Assembly: GCF_001279775.1 (NCBI RefSeq)
Contig: NZ_LGDG01000085.1
Coordinates: 60,264-124,263, forward strand
Source: Streptomyces sp. MMG1533
GTDB taxonomy: Bacteria > Actinomycetota > Actinomycetes > Streptomycetales > Streptomycetaceae
Reading direction: 5' to 3'
Length of the DNA: 64,000 nt
Position 1 is the first letter of the stretch. Each line of letters begins with the position of its first letter. Both the position numbers and the translations under genes were made by a program. Positions 18,548 through 27,776 of the stretch are shown piece after piece. Below the pieces are notes generated by a model, which saw nothing but the letters and a program-made list of their open reading frames with translations, was not told where the DNA came from and searched no databases.

Positions 18548-18597
18548 GAGGTGCGCTGCGAGGTCCTCTCGACGAGGACCTCCCGGCGCGCACCCTC
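18548..18597 (-). terminator. Hairpin between matA and matB
   Basis: A two-part stem: inner arms gaggtcctc/gaggacctc (18560-18568, 18574-18582, loop tcgac) and outer arms gaggtgcgc and gcgcaccctc. It begins at the matA stop codon. With no T-run and matB following on the same strand, it may attenuate or process the message, or terminate part of it. Confidence 0.6.
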
Positions 18598-19732
18598 ACA
18601 GGACGGCTTCCGGCGACGGCGAGGGTGCGACCACCGTGCCGTCCGGCTCCGTGACGATCGGGGTCGGGTCGCTGGGGCCCTCGGCCACCGTGCCGGTGCC
18701 GGTTCCGCCGCTGTCGCCGGCACCCGTGGTCTCGGTCGGGGTGGCGGTGGGCCCGGGAGTCGTCGGCGTCGGGTCGGGTGGCGTGGTGGTGACCGGCGGG
18801 TCCGTCGTCGGCTTCGGGTTGGGCGGGGTCGACCCGGTGCCCGGGCCCGGGGCGGTGGCCGTCGGGCTGGGCGAGGCGTCGGCGGACGCGCCCGGCTTGC
18901 CGGGGCTGGTGCTGGCGCCGGGCGCGGTGGCGCCGGCGCCCGGGACCGGGGCCGTGCCGGTGCCGGCCGTCGGGGTGGGACCCGGTGTGACGCCGGCCGT
19001 GCCGGAGGGCGGCGCCGACTCGGCGGGCAGCGGCGAGGTGTCGACCTTGCCGGCCGGCTGGCCGTCCTGCTGGCCCGGCACGGGCAGCCAGGGCGCGTTG
19101 GAGTTGCCGGACAGCAGCGTGCCGACGATGACCACGGCGTAGACCGCGCAGGCCATGCCGACGGCGATGCCGATACGGCGGTACCGGCGGCTGCGGCGGC
19201 CCGACTCGTCGACGAACACCGGTCCGTCGGAGCCGTCCTGACCGGCGGCCGGACCGTCACCGGACCCGCCGCCCTTGGCCTGCCGTACCAGCAGGTCCTC
19301 CAACTGCTGCCCAATGCCGTCGAGTTGGACCGTCACCTCGTGCGGGTCGTGAGAGGGGCCGCTGCCGTCGTCCGGGTCTTGGCCGGAACCGTACGTACCG
19401 GTCTCGCCCCACGGGTCACGGACGACGCTGATCCGCGCGGCCGCCTCCGGGCGGCCCGGCAGCTCGGCGGCCGACGGCGGGGCGTCGGAACGGTCGGTCC
19501 CGCCGGTGCCCGGGAACACCCGGGCGGCTCTGCCGAACATGCCGGTGTCGTCGGCGTCGACACGGACCCGGACGTCCTCGCCCGGGATTCCGCTTCCGGG
19601 CTGTCTCGGGATTCCGCTTCCGGTGGTCTCCGGGAACGCCTGGGTGCCGTCCCCCTTAGCCGGATGAGCCTCGGTCGATGCGACCTCGGGCCATTCCGGT
19701 TGGGCGTCTTCCCGCCACTTCTTCACGCGCAC
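18596..19732 (-). CDS. matA: MatA: membrane-anchored protein of the mat locus
   Basis: A protein of about 378 residues with a charged cytoplasmic N-terminal part, one membrane helix (IGIAVGMACAVYAVVIVGTLL) and a long outward Pro/Thr/Gly-rich tail of low complexity (PTPTAGTGTAPVPGAGA and similar) that looks like a wall-spanning stalk. It matches the place and architecture of MatA, which with MatB is required for PNAG-type glycan and mycelial aggregation; its molecular role is not known. The GTG at 19732 has GGGGGG six bases before it. ATG 19738 is the alternative, too close to that ribosome binding site. Confidence 0.85.
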   Translation of the reverse strand: MRVKKWREDAQPEWPEVASTEAHPAKGDGTQAFPETTGSGIPRQPGSGIPGEDVRVRVDADDTGMFGRAARVFPGTGGTDRSDAPPSAAELPGRPEAAARISVVRDPWGETGTYGSGQDPDDGSGPSHDPHEVTVQLDGIGQQLEDLLVRQAKGGGSGDGPAAGQDGSDGPVFVDESGRRSRRYRRIGIAVGMACAVYAVVIVGTLLSGNSNAPWLPVPGQQDGQPAGKVDTSPLPAESAPPSGTAGVTPGPTPTAGTGTAPVPGAGATAPGASTSPGKPGASADASPSPTATAPGPGTGSTPPNPKPTTDPPVTTTPPDPTPTTPGPTATPTETTGAGDSGGTGTGTVAEGPSDPTPIVTEPDGTVVAPSPSPEAVL

Positions 19733-19883
19733 GCACATCCCCCCAGGGACAGTTCCGGGTGCGCGTACGACCCGAGCACCAGTCGGTCGAACCGGGCCCC
19801 CACCCGGTCCGAGCGCCCCCCTTATCACACTGTGCTCAGGGTACGAATGTAGCGCACAAGGAGGTTGTGTGTTTGCAGGGTGC

Positions 19884-20858
19884 TCAATTGTGGACAGTCA
19901 TCAGGTCTGCATCGCTGGCTGGAATCCATCCCTCGGCGGGTCGCCGCAGCCACTCCTCCTCGACCGAGAGTTCGAGCGCGGACCGGCGCAGTGCGTCAAG
20001 TCCGGGGTGCACCAGCCCCTTTCGCCACACCAGTGACACGAGTGACAGCGGGACGGGGTCGACCAGGGGGCGCAAAACCGTGACGGGCATGGCCGGAAAA
20101 TCCACCACAACGAGAATGGGATTCCGCGTCTTCGCCATGATCCGCTGGAACTCCTCGTCCCCGACGGCCGGCGGAGCGGGCGGCGCGAGCTCGATACCGC
20201 GCCCCGCGAACAGCCGGCGCGCGAGGTCCGTCCACTCCGGCGTACGCGGGTTGCCGGCGCCCGCGTACACGCACTCACCGGCGAGCGCGGCGAGCGGCAC
20301 CGCCTCCAGCGCCGCCAGCGGGTGGCCCTCGGGCAGGAGGACCGCCAGGGGCTCGCATCGCACGGGCTGGTGGTCGAGGCCCGACCGCAGCGCCGGGGCG
20401 AGACCGGCGAACCGCCCGAAGGAGGCGTCCAGCCGGCCCGCGAGCAACTCGCCCGCCGCATGGGTCAGTCCGCTCTCGTAGCGGGCCATCAGCTCCAGTT
20501 CGGGCGCGAGCTCCCGGGCCCGGTGCAGGACGCGACGACCGGTGGCCAGGCCCGGCGTGTTCAGGTCCACCAGCAACGGCCGGGCCTGCCCGAAGGCGGC
20601 GAGCAGCTCGTCCTGCGCCTGGAGCGCCCGGCGCGCGTACGGCACCAGCCGCTCGCCGTCGGCCGTCAGCGTCACCTGCCGGGTGGTCCGTACGAACAGC
20701 TCGGCCCCCAGGTCCCGCTCCAGCCGCCGTACGTCCCGGCTGAGCGCCTGCTGGGCGACGTAGAGCCGGGCCGCGGCACGCGTGAAGTGCAGCTCCTCGG
20801 CGACGGCGAGGAAGGCGCGGAGGAGACGGGGGTCGAGGTGGTGGCCGGTGGCGGGCAT
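19884..20858 (-). CDS. LysR-family transcriptional regulator
   Basis: A 324-residue regulator: an N-terminal winged helix (about 8-67, LLRAFLAVAEELHFTRAAARLYVAQQALSRDVRRLER, with QQALS in the recognition helix) and a periplasmic-binding-like effector domain (about 90-300). It is divergent from an MFS transporter gene with a 136-bp gap containing tandem operator-like repeats, so it most likely controls the transporter and itself. Effector unknown. Confidence 0.92.
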   Translation of the reverse strand: MPATGHHLDPRLLRAFLAVAEELHFTRAAARLYVAQQALSRDVRRLERDLGAELFVRTTRQVTLTADGERLVPYARRALQAQDELLAAFGQARPLLVDLNTPGLATGRRVLHRARELAPELELMARYESGLTHAAGELLAGRLDASFGRFAGLAPALRSGLDHQPVRCEPLAVLLPEGHPLAALEAVPLAALAGECVYAGAGNPRTPEWTDLARRLFAGRGIELAPPAPPAVGDEEFQRIMAKTRNPILVVVDFPAMPVTVLRPLVDPVPLSLVSLVWRKGLVHPGLDALRRSALELSVEEEWLRRPAEGWIPASDADLMTVHN

Positions 20859-20882
20859 CCGGGGAACCTACAACGGGGGTGC

Positions 20883-20924
20883 GTGAATCGGTACGGGGTA
20901 TTCACATCGGTACGGAGTATTCAC
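20883..20924. promoter_or_regulatory. Tandem 19-bp repeats in the LysR/MFS divergent promoter
   Basis: The unit atcggtacggrgtattcac occurs twice head to tail (20887-20905 and 20906-20924) with one difference. Each copy ends in attcac, and gtgaat (20883-20888) precedes the first, making a dyad. This is a good candidate for the LysR binding site. Confidence 0.7.
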
Positions 20925-20994
20925 AACAGGAGTGCGTCAATCGGCGCGGAGAAGGTGTTGGACCCCTTGATCGGCTCCGGGCGACCGTGGACCC

Positions 20995-22299
20995 ATGCCG
21001 CAACCCGCCCCGAGGAAGCCACCCCTGTACACCGTCACCGCCGACACCCTCGTCGCCGTCGACTTCAGCCCTCGTACCGCCTTCGGCCCTCGCACAGCCG
21101 GAAATCCCGGTCCCTACCGCCGCCTGTTCACCGTCCCCGGCACCCGCGCCTTCACCATCGGGAACCTGCTGGCCCGCATCCCGATGGGCATGTTCAGCGT
21201 GAGCGCGGTCGTCATGATCGCCGGGACGCGGGGCTCGTACGCCCTCGCCGGCGCCGTCACCGCGACGGGCCTCGCGGCGACCGCGGTGGTCGCCCCGTGG
21301 ACCGCGCGGCTCGTCGACCGGTACGGGCAGGCGCGGATCGCCGTACCCGCGACGCTGCTCGCGGCCCTCGGCTCGCTCGCGCTGCTGCTGTGCGTACGGC
21401 ACGGGGCGCCCGCCTGGACGCTCTTCGCCTCCTACGCCGCCACCGCCACGACCCCCAACCTGGGCGGCATGTCCCGCGCCCGCTGGGCCCATCTGCTGAA
21501 GGACGACCACAAGGCGCTGCACACCGCGAACTCCTTCGAGCAGGCCGTGGACGAGCTGTGCTTCATGCTGGGCCCGGTCCTCGCGGCCTTCCTGTGCGGG
21601 ACGTTCTTCCCGGAGGCGGGCACGCTGGCGGGCGTGGTGCTGCTGGTGACGGGCATGCTGCTGTTCGCCGCGCAGCGCTCCACGCAGCCGCCGGTCGCGG
21701 AGCGGGCCCGGGCGAAGACCACGGCCCTGTACCGCGCACCCGGCATGCCCCCGCTGCTCGCCGTATGCCTGGCCATGGGCGTGGTGTTCGGGGCGATGGA
21801 GGTCGTCACGATCGCCTACGCGGACGCGCGGGGGCATCCCGCCGCGGCCGGCACGGTGCTCGCCCTGCAGGCGGCAGGTTCGTGCGCGGCGGGCCTGCTG
21901 TACGGGGCGGTGAAGCCGGCCGGTCCGGCGGCCGACCGCTACCCGTGGTGCATCGCCGCCATGACCGCGCTGCTGACGCTGCCGCTGCTCACCGCCGCGC
22001 TCACCGGCTCGCTCCTCGTCCTGGCGGGCGCGCTGCTGGTCGCGGGGATGGCGACGGCACCGACGATGGTCACCGGCATGACCCTGGTCCAGGAACGCAC
22101 ACCCGAGGGCCGCCTCAACGAGGGCATGACCCTCGCGGTGACCGGCCTGCTCGGCGGGATCGCCGCCGGCAGCGCCCTCGGCGGCTCGCTGGCGGAACAC
22201 GCCTCCGCGGCGGCGGGGTTCGGGGTGCCGGTCGCGGCGGCGGCGCTGGCGTTGATGGTCACGCTGGGATCGGTGCGGCCCGTCGAACCGCTTCCCTGA
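20995..22299 (+). CDS. Major facilitator superfamily transporter
   Basis: A 434-residue membrane protein with about 12 helices and the family loop after helix 2 (TARLVDRYGQARIAVPA). Small-molecule efflux is the usual role of such DHA-type relatives paired with a LysR gene; the substrate cannot be told from sequence. A hydrophilic N-terminus of about 40 residues precedes helix 1. It is divergently transcribed from the regulator. Confidence 0.88.
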   Translation: MPQPAPRKPPLYTVTADTLVAVDFSPRTAFGPRTAGNPGPYRRLFTVPGTRAFTIGNLLARIPMGMFSVSAVVMIAGTRGSYALAGAVTATGLAATAVVAPWTARLVDRYGQARIAVPATLLAALGSLALLLCVRHGAPAWTLFASYAATATTPNLGGMSRARWAHLLKDDHKALHTANSFEQAVDELCFMLGPVLAAFLCGTFFPEAGTLAGVVLLVTGMLLFAAQRSTQPPVAERARAKTTALYRAPGMPPLLAVCLAMGVVFGAMEVVTIAYADARGHPAAAGTVLALQAAGSCAAGLLYGAVKPAGPAADRYPWCIAAMTALLTLPLLTAALTGSLLVLAGALLVAGMATAPTMVTGMTLVQERTPEGRLNEGMTLAVTGLLGGIAAGSALGGSLAEHASAAAGFGVPVAAAALALMVTLGSVRPVEPLP

Positions 22300-22348
22300 T
22301 TCCGGCGCACCCCATTGACGCCCTCACGGTCGCCGCATACGTTCCCCC

Positions 22349-22386
22349 GTCGAAGCGCTTCGACGTCACGCATCGAATCGATTCGA
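22349..22386. promoter_or_regulatory. Two LacI-type operators upstream of the sugar operon
   Basis: A perfect 16-bp palindrome, gtcgaagcgcttcgac (22349-22364), and a 14-bp one, tcgaatcgattcga (22373-22386), have centres 23 bp apart, about two helical turns, on the same face. Both have the central CG/AT step of LacI-family sites. They lie 56-93 bp before the lipoprotein start, and the operon ends with a LacI-family gene, the probable cognate repressor. Confidence 0.85.
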
Positions 22387-22441
22387 CGAACCCCGCGTGA
22401 CGCCGGGACCCATCCGACTCCGACTCTCCTGGAGACACTGG

Positions 22442-23734
22442 ATGTTGACGGCACGAAGGCGTGTGGTGGCGACGGCGGTGGTCCTCACCGGATCACTGCT
22501 TGTGGCCTCCTGCGGTGACTCGGACAGCGGCTCCTCCGACGGCAAGACCCTCAGACTCTGGCACTACGAAGGCCCGACCAGCGCGATGGGCATCGCCTGG
22601 AAGGAGGCCATCAAGGAGTTCGAGGCCGACCACCCGGGTGTGAAGGTGAAGTTCGAGGAGAAGAGCTTCGACCAGATCCAGAAGACCGCACCCATGGTCC
22701 TGAACTCCTCCGACGCGCCCGACATCATGGAGTACAACAAGGGCAATGCGACGGCGGGCCTGCTCTCCAAGCAGGGGCTCCTCACCGATCTCACCGCCGA
22801 GGCGGCCAAGCGCGGCTGGGACAAGAAGCTCAGCGCGAGCGTCCGCACCACCAGCCTCTACGACACCGACGGTGTGATGGGCTCCGGCAAGTGGTACGGC
22901 GTGCCCAACTACGCCGAGTACACGCTGGTCTACTACAACAAGGACCTGTTCAAGAAGTACGGGATCGCCGAGCCGAAGACGTTCGACGAACTGACCGCCG
23001 CGATGGACACGTTCGTCGGCAAGGGCGTCACCCCGCTCGCCAACGGCGGCGCCGCGTACCCGGCCCAGCAGTACCTCTACCAGCTCGCCCTCTCCAAGGC
23101 CGACCGCTCCTGGGTCGACGCGTACCAGCTGTACAAGGGCAGGACCGACTTCCATGACGCGGCCTGGACCTACGGCGCCGAGACCTTCGCCGACTGGGTG
23201 AAGAAGGGCTACTTCAGCAAGAGCTCCAGCGGCATGAACGAGGAGGCCGCCGGGGTCTCCTTCACCCAGGGCAAGGCGCCGATCCTGTTCTCCGGCAGCT
23301 GGTGGTACGGCCGCTTCAAGACGGACTCCACATTCGACTGGGGCACCTTCCCGTGGCCGGACTCGCAGCTCAGCCTCGGTTCCGGCGGCAACCTCTGGGT
23401 CGTCCCCAAGGGTTCCGGAAACAAGGATCTCGCCTACGACTTCATCGACATCACCATGTCGAAGAAGATCCAGAACCTGCTGGGCAACTCGGGTGGCGTC
23501 CCGGTCGCGGCCGACGCGTCCGCCATCACCGACCCGCAGGCCAAGACACTGATCGACAACTTCAACACGCTGTCGCAGAACGACGGCCTGGCCTTCTACC
23601 CGGACTGGCCGGTGCCCGGCTTCTACGACGTCCTCGTCTCCGAGACGCAGAAGCTGATCACGGGCAGCGAGAAGCCGGACGGCTACCTGGACGCGTTGCA
23701 GAAGGCGTACGACAAGGACGCCCCGAAGCAATGA
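22442..23734 (+). CDS. ABC sugar transporter, substrate-binding lipoprotein
   Basis: A 430-residue extracellular binding protein of the CUT1 type. It has a twin-arginine-like basic start (MLTARRRVVATA), a hydrophobic stretch and the lipobox LVASC, so it is lipid-anchored outside the membrane. The mature part (LRLWHYEGPTSAMGIAWKEAIKEFE) has the MalE/UgpB-like fold pattern. The ATG at 22442 was chosen because GGAG precedes it and the signal peptide begins there. It is the first gene of a five-gene operon. The neighbouring GH31 enzyme points to an alpha-xyloside or alpha-glucoside substrate. Confidence 0.92.
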   Translation: MLTARRRVVATAVVLTGSLLVASCGDSDSGSSDGKTLRLWHYEGPTSAMGIAWKEAIKEFEADHPGVKVKFEEKSFDQIQKTAPMVLNSSDAPDIMEYNKGNATAGLLSKQGLLTDLTAEAAKRGWDKKLSASVRTTSLYDTDGVMGSGKWYGVPNYAEYTLVYYNKDLFKKYGIAEPKTFDELTAAMDTFVGKGVTPLANGGAAYPAQQYLYQLALSKADRSWVDAYQLYKGRTDFHDAAWTYGAETFADWVKKGYFSKSSSGMNEEAAGVSFTQGKAPILFSGSWWYGRFKTDSTFDWGTFPWPDSQLSLGSGGNLWVVPKGSGNKDLAYDFIDITMSKKIQNLLGNSGGVPVAADASAITDPQAKTLIDNFNTLSQNDGLAFYPDWPVPGFYDVLVSETQKLITGSEKPDGYLDALQKAYDKDAPKQ

Positions 23735-24693
23735 CGGTGACCGTCGAACGGGGTGCGCGGGCCGCGGCCAAGGGCGACGCGCCGAGGCCCTCGCGCCGCC
23801 CCCGCGACTCCTACGCCCTGTTCCTGCTCCCGGGTGCCCTCGCCTTCCTGGCCGTCGTCGTCGTCCCGTTCCTGATGAACACGGGCGTGAGCTTCACCGA
23901 GTGGCAGGGCGTGGGCTCCCCGGAGTGGTCCGGGCTCGCCAACTACCGCGAGCTGATGGACGACAGCGAGTTCTGGGCGTCCTTCCGGCACAGCCTGTTC
24001 ATGGTCGTCGCCATGGCCGCCGTACCGACGGCGATCGGGCTGGTCCTGGCCGCCGCGCTGTTCGACTACGTCGGCAAGCACTTCGGCAGCCGGATCGCGG
24101 CGGTCCTCCGCGCCTGCTTCTACCTCCCCCAGGTCCTGCCGATCGCGGTCGCCGGCATCGTCTGGAGCTGGATCCTCGCGCCGGACAACGGCGCCCTCAA
24201 CGAACTGCTCGAAGCGATCGGGCTCGGCGGATGGCAGCAGGACTGGCTCGGCGATCCCGACATCGCGCTCTACAGCGTCATGGGCGTGATGGTGTGGGTC
24301 CAGATCGGCTTCCCGCTGGTCGTCTTCATGGCGGGCCTGCAGCGCGTCGACCCCCAGCTGTACGAGGCGGCCGAGCTGGACGGCGCAGGCTGGTGGCGCC
24401 GCTTCCGGCACATCACGCTGCCGCAGATCCGCCCGGAGATCTACGTCGTCCTCACCTGGTGCTCGATCGCCGCGCTCAAGGTCTTCGGCGCGGTGTACGT
24501 CCTCACGAAGGGCGGCCCGGGCGGGGCGACGAACGTGCCCTCCTACTTCTCCTTCACGACGTTCTTCGAGAAGACGCAGGTCGGCTACGGCGCCGCGATC
24601 TCCACCGTGCTGACCGCGATCATCCTGCTGCTGTCGCTGATCGGCCTGAAGTTCCAGACCCGCGCCGAGGACGCCGAAGGGACCCGCGCATGA
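23731..24693 (+). CDS. ABC sugar transporter permease 1 (MalF type)
   Basis: A 320-residue inner-membrane permease with six helices and the EAA loop EAAELDGAGWWRRFRHITLPQIRP that docks the ATPase. Its ATG overlaps the stop of the binding-protein gene. No ATPase gene is in this operon; in Streptomyces CUT1 importers usually share the general ATPase MsiK encoded elsewhere. Confidence 0.93.
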   Translation: MTVTVERGARAAAKGDAPRPSRRPRDSYALFLLPGALAFLAVVVVPFLMNTGVSFTEWQGVGSPEWSGLANYRELMDDSEFWASFRHSLFMVVAMAAVPTAIGLVLAAALFDYVGKHFGSRIAAVLRACFYLPQVLPIAVAGIVWSWILAPDNGALNELLEAIGLGGWQQDWLGDPDIALYSVMGVMVWVQIGFPLVVFMAGLQRVDPQLYEAAELDGAGWWRRFRHITLPQIRPEIYVVLTWCSIAALKVFGAVYVLTKGGPGGATNVPSYFSFTTFFEKTQVGYGAAISTVLTAIILLLSLIGLKFQTRAEDAEGTRA

Positions 24694-25514
24694 CGACCGC
24701 GCTCCGCCGCTACCCGGTCCTCGTGGCCCTGTGCATAGCCGCCCTCTTCATGATCGTCCCGTTTGCGATCGTCGCGGTCAACGCGGTCAAGTCCCCCACG
24801 GAGTACGCCCAGAACGGCCCCCTCGGCCTGCCCGAAGGTCTCTACCTCGACGGCATCGAGGACTTCTGGGAACGCGTCGACTTCGGCCGGAAGCTGGTCA
24901 ACTCGGTACTGATCAGCGGGTCGGTGGCGGTACTGGCCGTGGTCCTCTCGGTCCTCAACGCGTACGCGATCGGCATCGGCCGCATCAAGGGCCGCACCTG
25001 GGTCCTCGCCTTCTTCGTCCTCGCGAACATGCTGCCGCAGGAGGCGCTGGTCTACCCGATCTACTACCTGAGCAAGGAGGCCGGCCTCTACGACACCAGG
25101 CTGAGCGTGATCATCGTGTTCACGGTGATCCAGGCGGCGTTCGGCACGTATCTCCTGTCCTCGGTGCTGGGCCGGTTCCCCCGCGAGATCATCGAGGCCG
25201 CCCGGATCGACGGGGCGAACAAGTGGCAGGTCCTGTGGCGGATCGTGGTCCCCGTCAGCCGCCCCACCATCGGCGTGCTCCTGGTCTTCTTCTTCATCTG
25301 GACCTGGAACGAGTTCCTGCTCCCCCTGGTCATGCTGATCTCCAACGACAACCAGACCGTGTCGGTGGCCCTCGGCGTCCTCCAGGGCCAGCGCCTGATG
25401 GACGCCACGATGACCAACGCGGCCGCCCTGCTCGGTGTGCTCCCCGCGATCGTCTTCTTCCTCGTCTTCCAGCGAACCCTCACCCGCGGCATCGCCGTCG
25501 GTGCCGTGAAGTAA
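24690..25514 (+). CDS. ABC sugar transporter permease 2 (MalG type)
   Basis: A 274-residue partner permease with six helices and EAA loop EAARIDGANKWQVLWRIVVPV. It overlaps the previous gene by ATGA. Together with permease 1 it would form the membrane channel of the importer. Confidence 0.93.
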   Translation: MTTALRRYPVLVALCIAALFMIVPFAIVAVNAVKSPTEYAQNGPLGLPEGLYLDGIEDFWERVDFGRKLVNSVLISGSVAVLAVVLSVLNAYAIGIGRIKGRTWVLAFFVLANMLPQEALVYPIYYLSKEAGLYDTRLSVIIVFTVIQAAFGTYLLSSVLGRFPREIIEAARIDGANKWQVLWRIVVPVSRPTIGVLLVFFFIWTWNEFLLPLVMLISNDNQTVSVALGVLQGQRLMDATMTNAAALLGVLPAIVFFLVFQRTLTRGIAVGAVK

Positions 25515-25526
25515 GGAACCCCCCAC

Positions 25527-27776
25527 ATGAAGTTCACCGACGGCTACTGGCTGCTGCGCGAGGGCGTCACCGCGGACCACCCCGCCGAGGTCCTCGACGT
25601 CACGGCGGCGGACGGCGCCCTGGAGATCCACGCGCCCTCCCGCCCCATCCGCAGCCGCGGCGACCTGATGACGGGACCGGTCATGACGATCAGCGCGCAC
25701 TCCCCCATGCCCGACGTCATCGGCGTCACGTTCACCCACTTCCGGGGCGAGCGGCCGGGCGCGCCCGAATTCGGGCTGGCGAGGCAGGAGTGCACCCCGC
25801 AGACCTCGTACGACGACGAGCACGCGACCCTGACCTCCGGCTCCCTCTCCGTCCGGTTCGCCCGCTCCGGCCCGTGGCACGTCGACTTCCTCGCCCACGG
25901 CCGGGTGCTCACCAGCAGCGGCCACAAGAGCATGGGCATCATGCGGGACCCGTCCGGCACCCACTACCTGCGCGAACAGCTGGGCCTCGGTGTCGGTACG
26001 TCCGTCTACGGCCTCGGCGAGCGGTTCGGACCGCTGGTGAAGAACGGCCAGGTCGTCGACATCTGGAACGCCGACGGCGGCACGACCACCGAACAGGCCT
26101 ACAAGAACGTGCCGCTGTACCTGACCGACGCCGGCTACGGCGTCTTCGTCGACCACCCCGGCAAGGTCTCCTTCGAGGTCGGCTCGGAGGCGGTGTCGAG
26201 GGTCCAGTTCAGCGCCGAGACACAGGCGCTGACGTACTACGTCATCCACGGCCCGACGCCGAAGGACATCCTCCGCAAGTACACGGCCCTCACCGGCCGC
26301 CCGGCCCTCCCGCCCGCCTGGTCGTTCGGTCTGTGGCTGTCGACGTCCTTCACGACGTCGTACGACGAGGAGACCGTGACCTCCTTCATCGAGGGCATGC
26401 GGGAGCGCGAACTCCCGCTCTCCGTCTTCCACTTCGACTGCTTCTGGATGCGCGAGCACAACTGGTGCGACTTCCGGTGGGATCCGCGGGTCTTCCCGGA
26501 CCCGGAGGGCATGCTGGCGCGGTTCAAGGACCGGGGCCTCAGGGTCTCCGTGTGGATCAACCCGTACATCGCGCAGCGCTCCCCGCTGTTCGCGGAGGGC
26601 AAGGAGCTCGGGCATCTCCTCAAGCGGCCCGACGGAAGCGTCTGGCAGTGGGACCACTGGCAGCCGGGCATGGCGTTCGTGGACTTCACCAGCCCGGCGG
26701 CCCGCGAGTGGTACGCGTCCAAGCTGGAGGGGCTGCTCGCACAGGGTGTCGACTGTTTCAAGACGGATTTCGGCGAGCGGGTTCCCCTCGATGTGGCCTG
26801 GTCCGACGGCTCCGATCCGGAGCGGATGCACAACTACTACACGTACCTCTACAACCGCACGGTCTTCGACGTCCTGCGCAAGCACCGGGGCGAGGAGGAG
26901 GCGGTCGTCTTCGCCCGCTCGGCGACGGCCGGGAGCCAGAAGTTCCCCGTCCACTGGGGCGGCGACTGCGAGGCGACGTACGAGTCGATGGCCGAGTCCC
27001 TGCGCGGAGGCCTCTCCCTGGGCCTTTCCGGCTTCGGCTTCTGGAGCCACGACATCGGCGGCTTCGAGGGCACGCCGACGCCCTCCCTTTTCAAACGGTG
27101 GCTGGCCTTCGGGCTGCTGTCCTCCCACAGCCGCCTGCACGGCAGCTCCTCCTACCGGGTCCCGTGGCTGTTCGACGAGGAGTCGGTCGACGTACTGCGG
27201 CACTTCACACGGCTGAAGCTGCGGCTCATGCCGTATCTGTACGAGGCCGCGCGCACCGCCCACACCGAGGGCGTGCCGGTGATGCGGGCGATGGTCCTGG
27301 AGTTCCCCGACGATCCCGGGTGCGCGCATCTGGAACGCCAGTACATGCTCGGGCCGCACCTGCTGGTCGCGCCGGTGTTCAGCGACGAGGGGGACGTGAA
27401 GTACTACGTGCCCGAGGGCACCTGGACGCACTTCGTGACCGGGGAGACGGTGACGGGACCGCGCTGGGTGCGGGAGAACCATGGGTTCTCGAGCGTGCCG
27501 CTTCTTGTGCGGCCGGGATCGGTCGTCCCGGTGGGCGCTGTGGACGACCGGCCCGACTACGACCACGCCGACGGGGTCACCCTGCGGGCGTACGGCCTGG
27601 AGCGGGGGCAGCAGGTGGCGGTGCGGATCGGGGACGTGACCTTCACCGTCGTACGCGAAGGGGATCTGCTGCGGGCGTCGTGCAGTGACCCGGTGGCGCC
27701 CTGGGGGCTGGCCGTCGGTGAGCGTGAGGTGCGGGCGCAGGCCGGGACCGGATTCCTGACGGTGGAGTGGCTCTGA
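25527..27776 (+). CDS. GH31 glycosidase, probable alpha-xylosidase (YicI-like)
   Basis: A 749-residue glycoside hydrolase family 31 enzyme without a signal peptide, hence cytoplasmic. The nucleophile region CFKTDFGERVP (Asp414) and acid/base region WGGDCEATYESMAESLRGGLS (Asp480) match E. coli YicI almost residue for residue, at nearly the same positions as its Asp416 and Asp482. It should release alpha-xylose from small oligosaccharides such as isoprimeverose. An alpha-glucosidase activity cannot be excluded. The importer genes just upstream would supply the substrate. Confidence 0.92.
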   Translation: MKFTDGYWLLREGVTADHPAEVLDVTAADGALEIHAPSRPIRSRGDLMTGPVMTISAHSPMPDVIGVTFTHFRGERPGAPEFGLARQECTPQTSYDDEHATLTSGSLSVRFARSGPWHVDFLAHGRVLTSSGHKSMGIMRDPSGTHYLREQLGLGVGTSVYGLGERFGPLVKNGQVVDIWNADGGTTTEQAYKNVPLYLTDAGYGVFVDHPGKVSFEVGSEAVSRVQFSAETQALTYYVIHGPTPKDILRKYTALTGRPALPPAWSFGLWLSTSFTTSYDEETVTSFIEGMRERELPLSVFHFDCFWMREHNWCDFRWDPRVFPDPEGMLARFKDRGLRVSVWINPYIAQRSPLFAEGKELGHLLKRPDGSVWQWDHWQPGMAFVDFTSPAAREWYASKLEGLLAQGVDCFKTDFGERVPLDVAWSDGSDPERMHNYYTYLYNRTVFDVLRKHRGEEEAVVFARSATAGSQKFPVHWGGDCEATYESMAESLRGGLSLGLSGFGFWSHDIGGFEGTPTPSLFKRWLAFGLLSSHSRLHGSSSYRVPWLFDEESVDVLRHFTRLKLRLMPYLYEAARTAHTEGVPVMRAMVLEFPDDPGCAHLERQYMLGPHLLVAPVFSDEGDVKYYVPEGTWTHFVTGETVTGPRWVRENHGFSSVPLLVRPGSVVPVGAVDDRPDYDHADGVTLRAYGLERGQQVAVRIGDVTFTVVREGDLLRASCSDPVAPWGLAVGEREVRAQAGTGFLTVEWL

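Noticed and set aside
24585..27566. A 993-codon minus-strand frame across the permease and GH31 genes
   Set aside because: It is an antisense shadow; the plus strand shows complete catalytic motifs and overlapping operon starts, while the antisense product resembles nothing.
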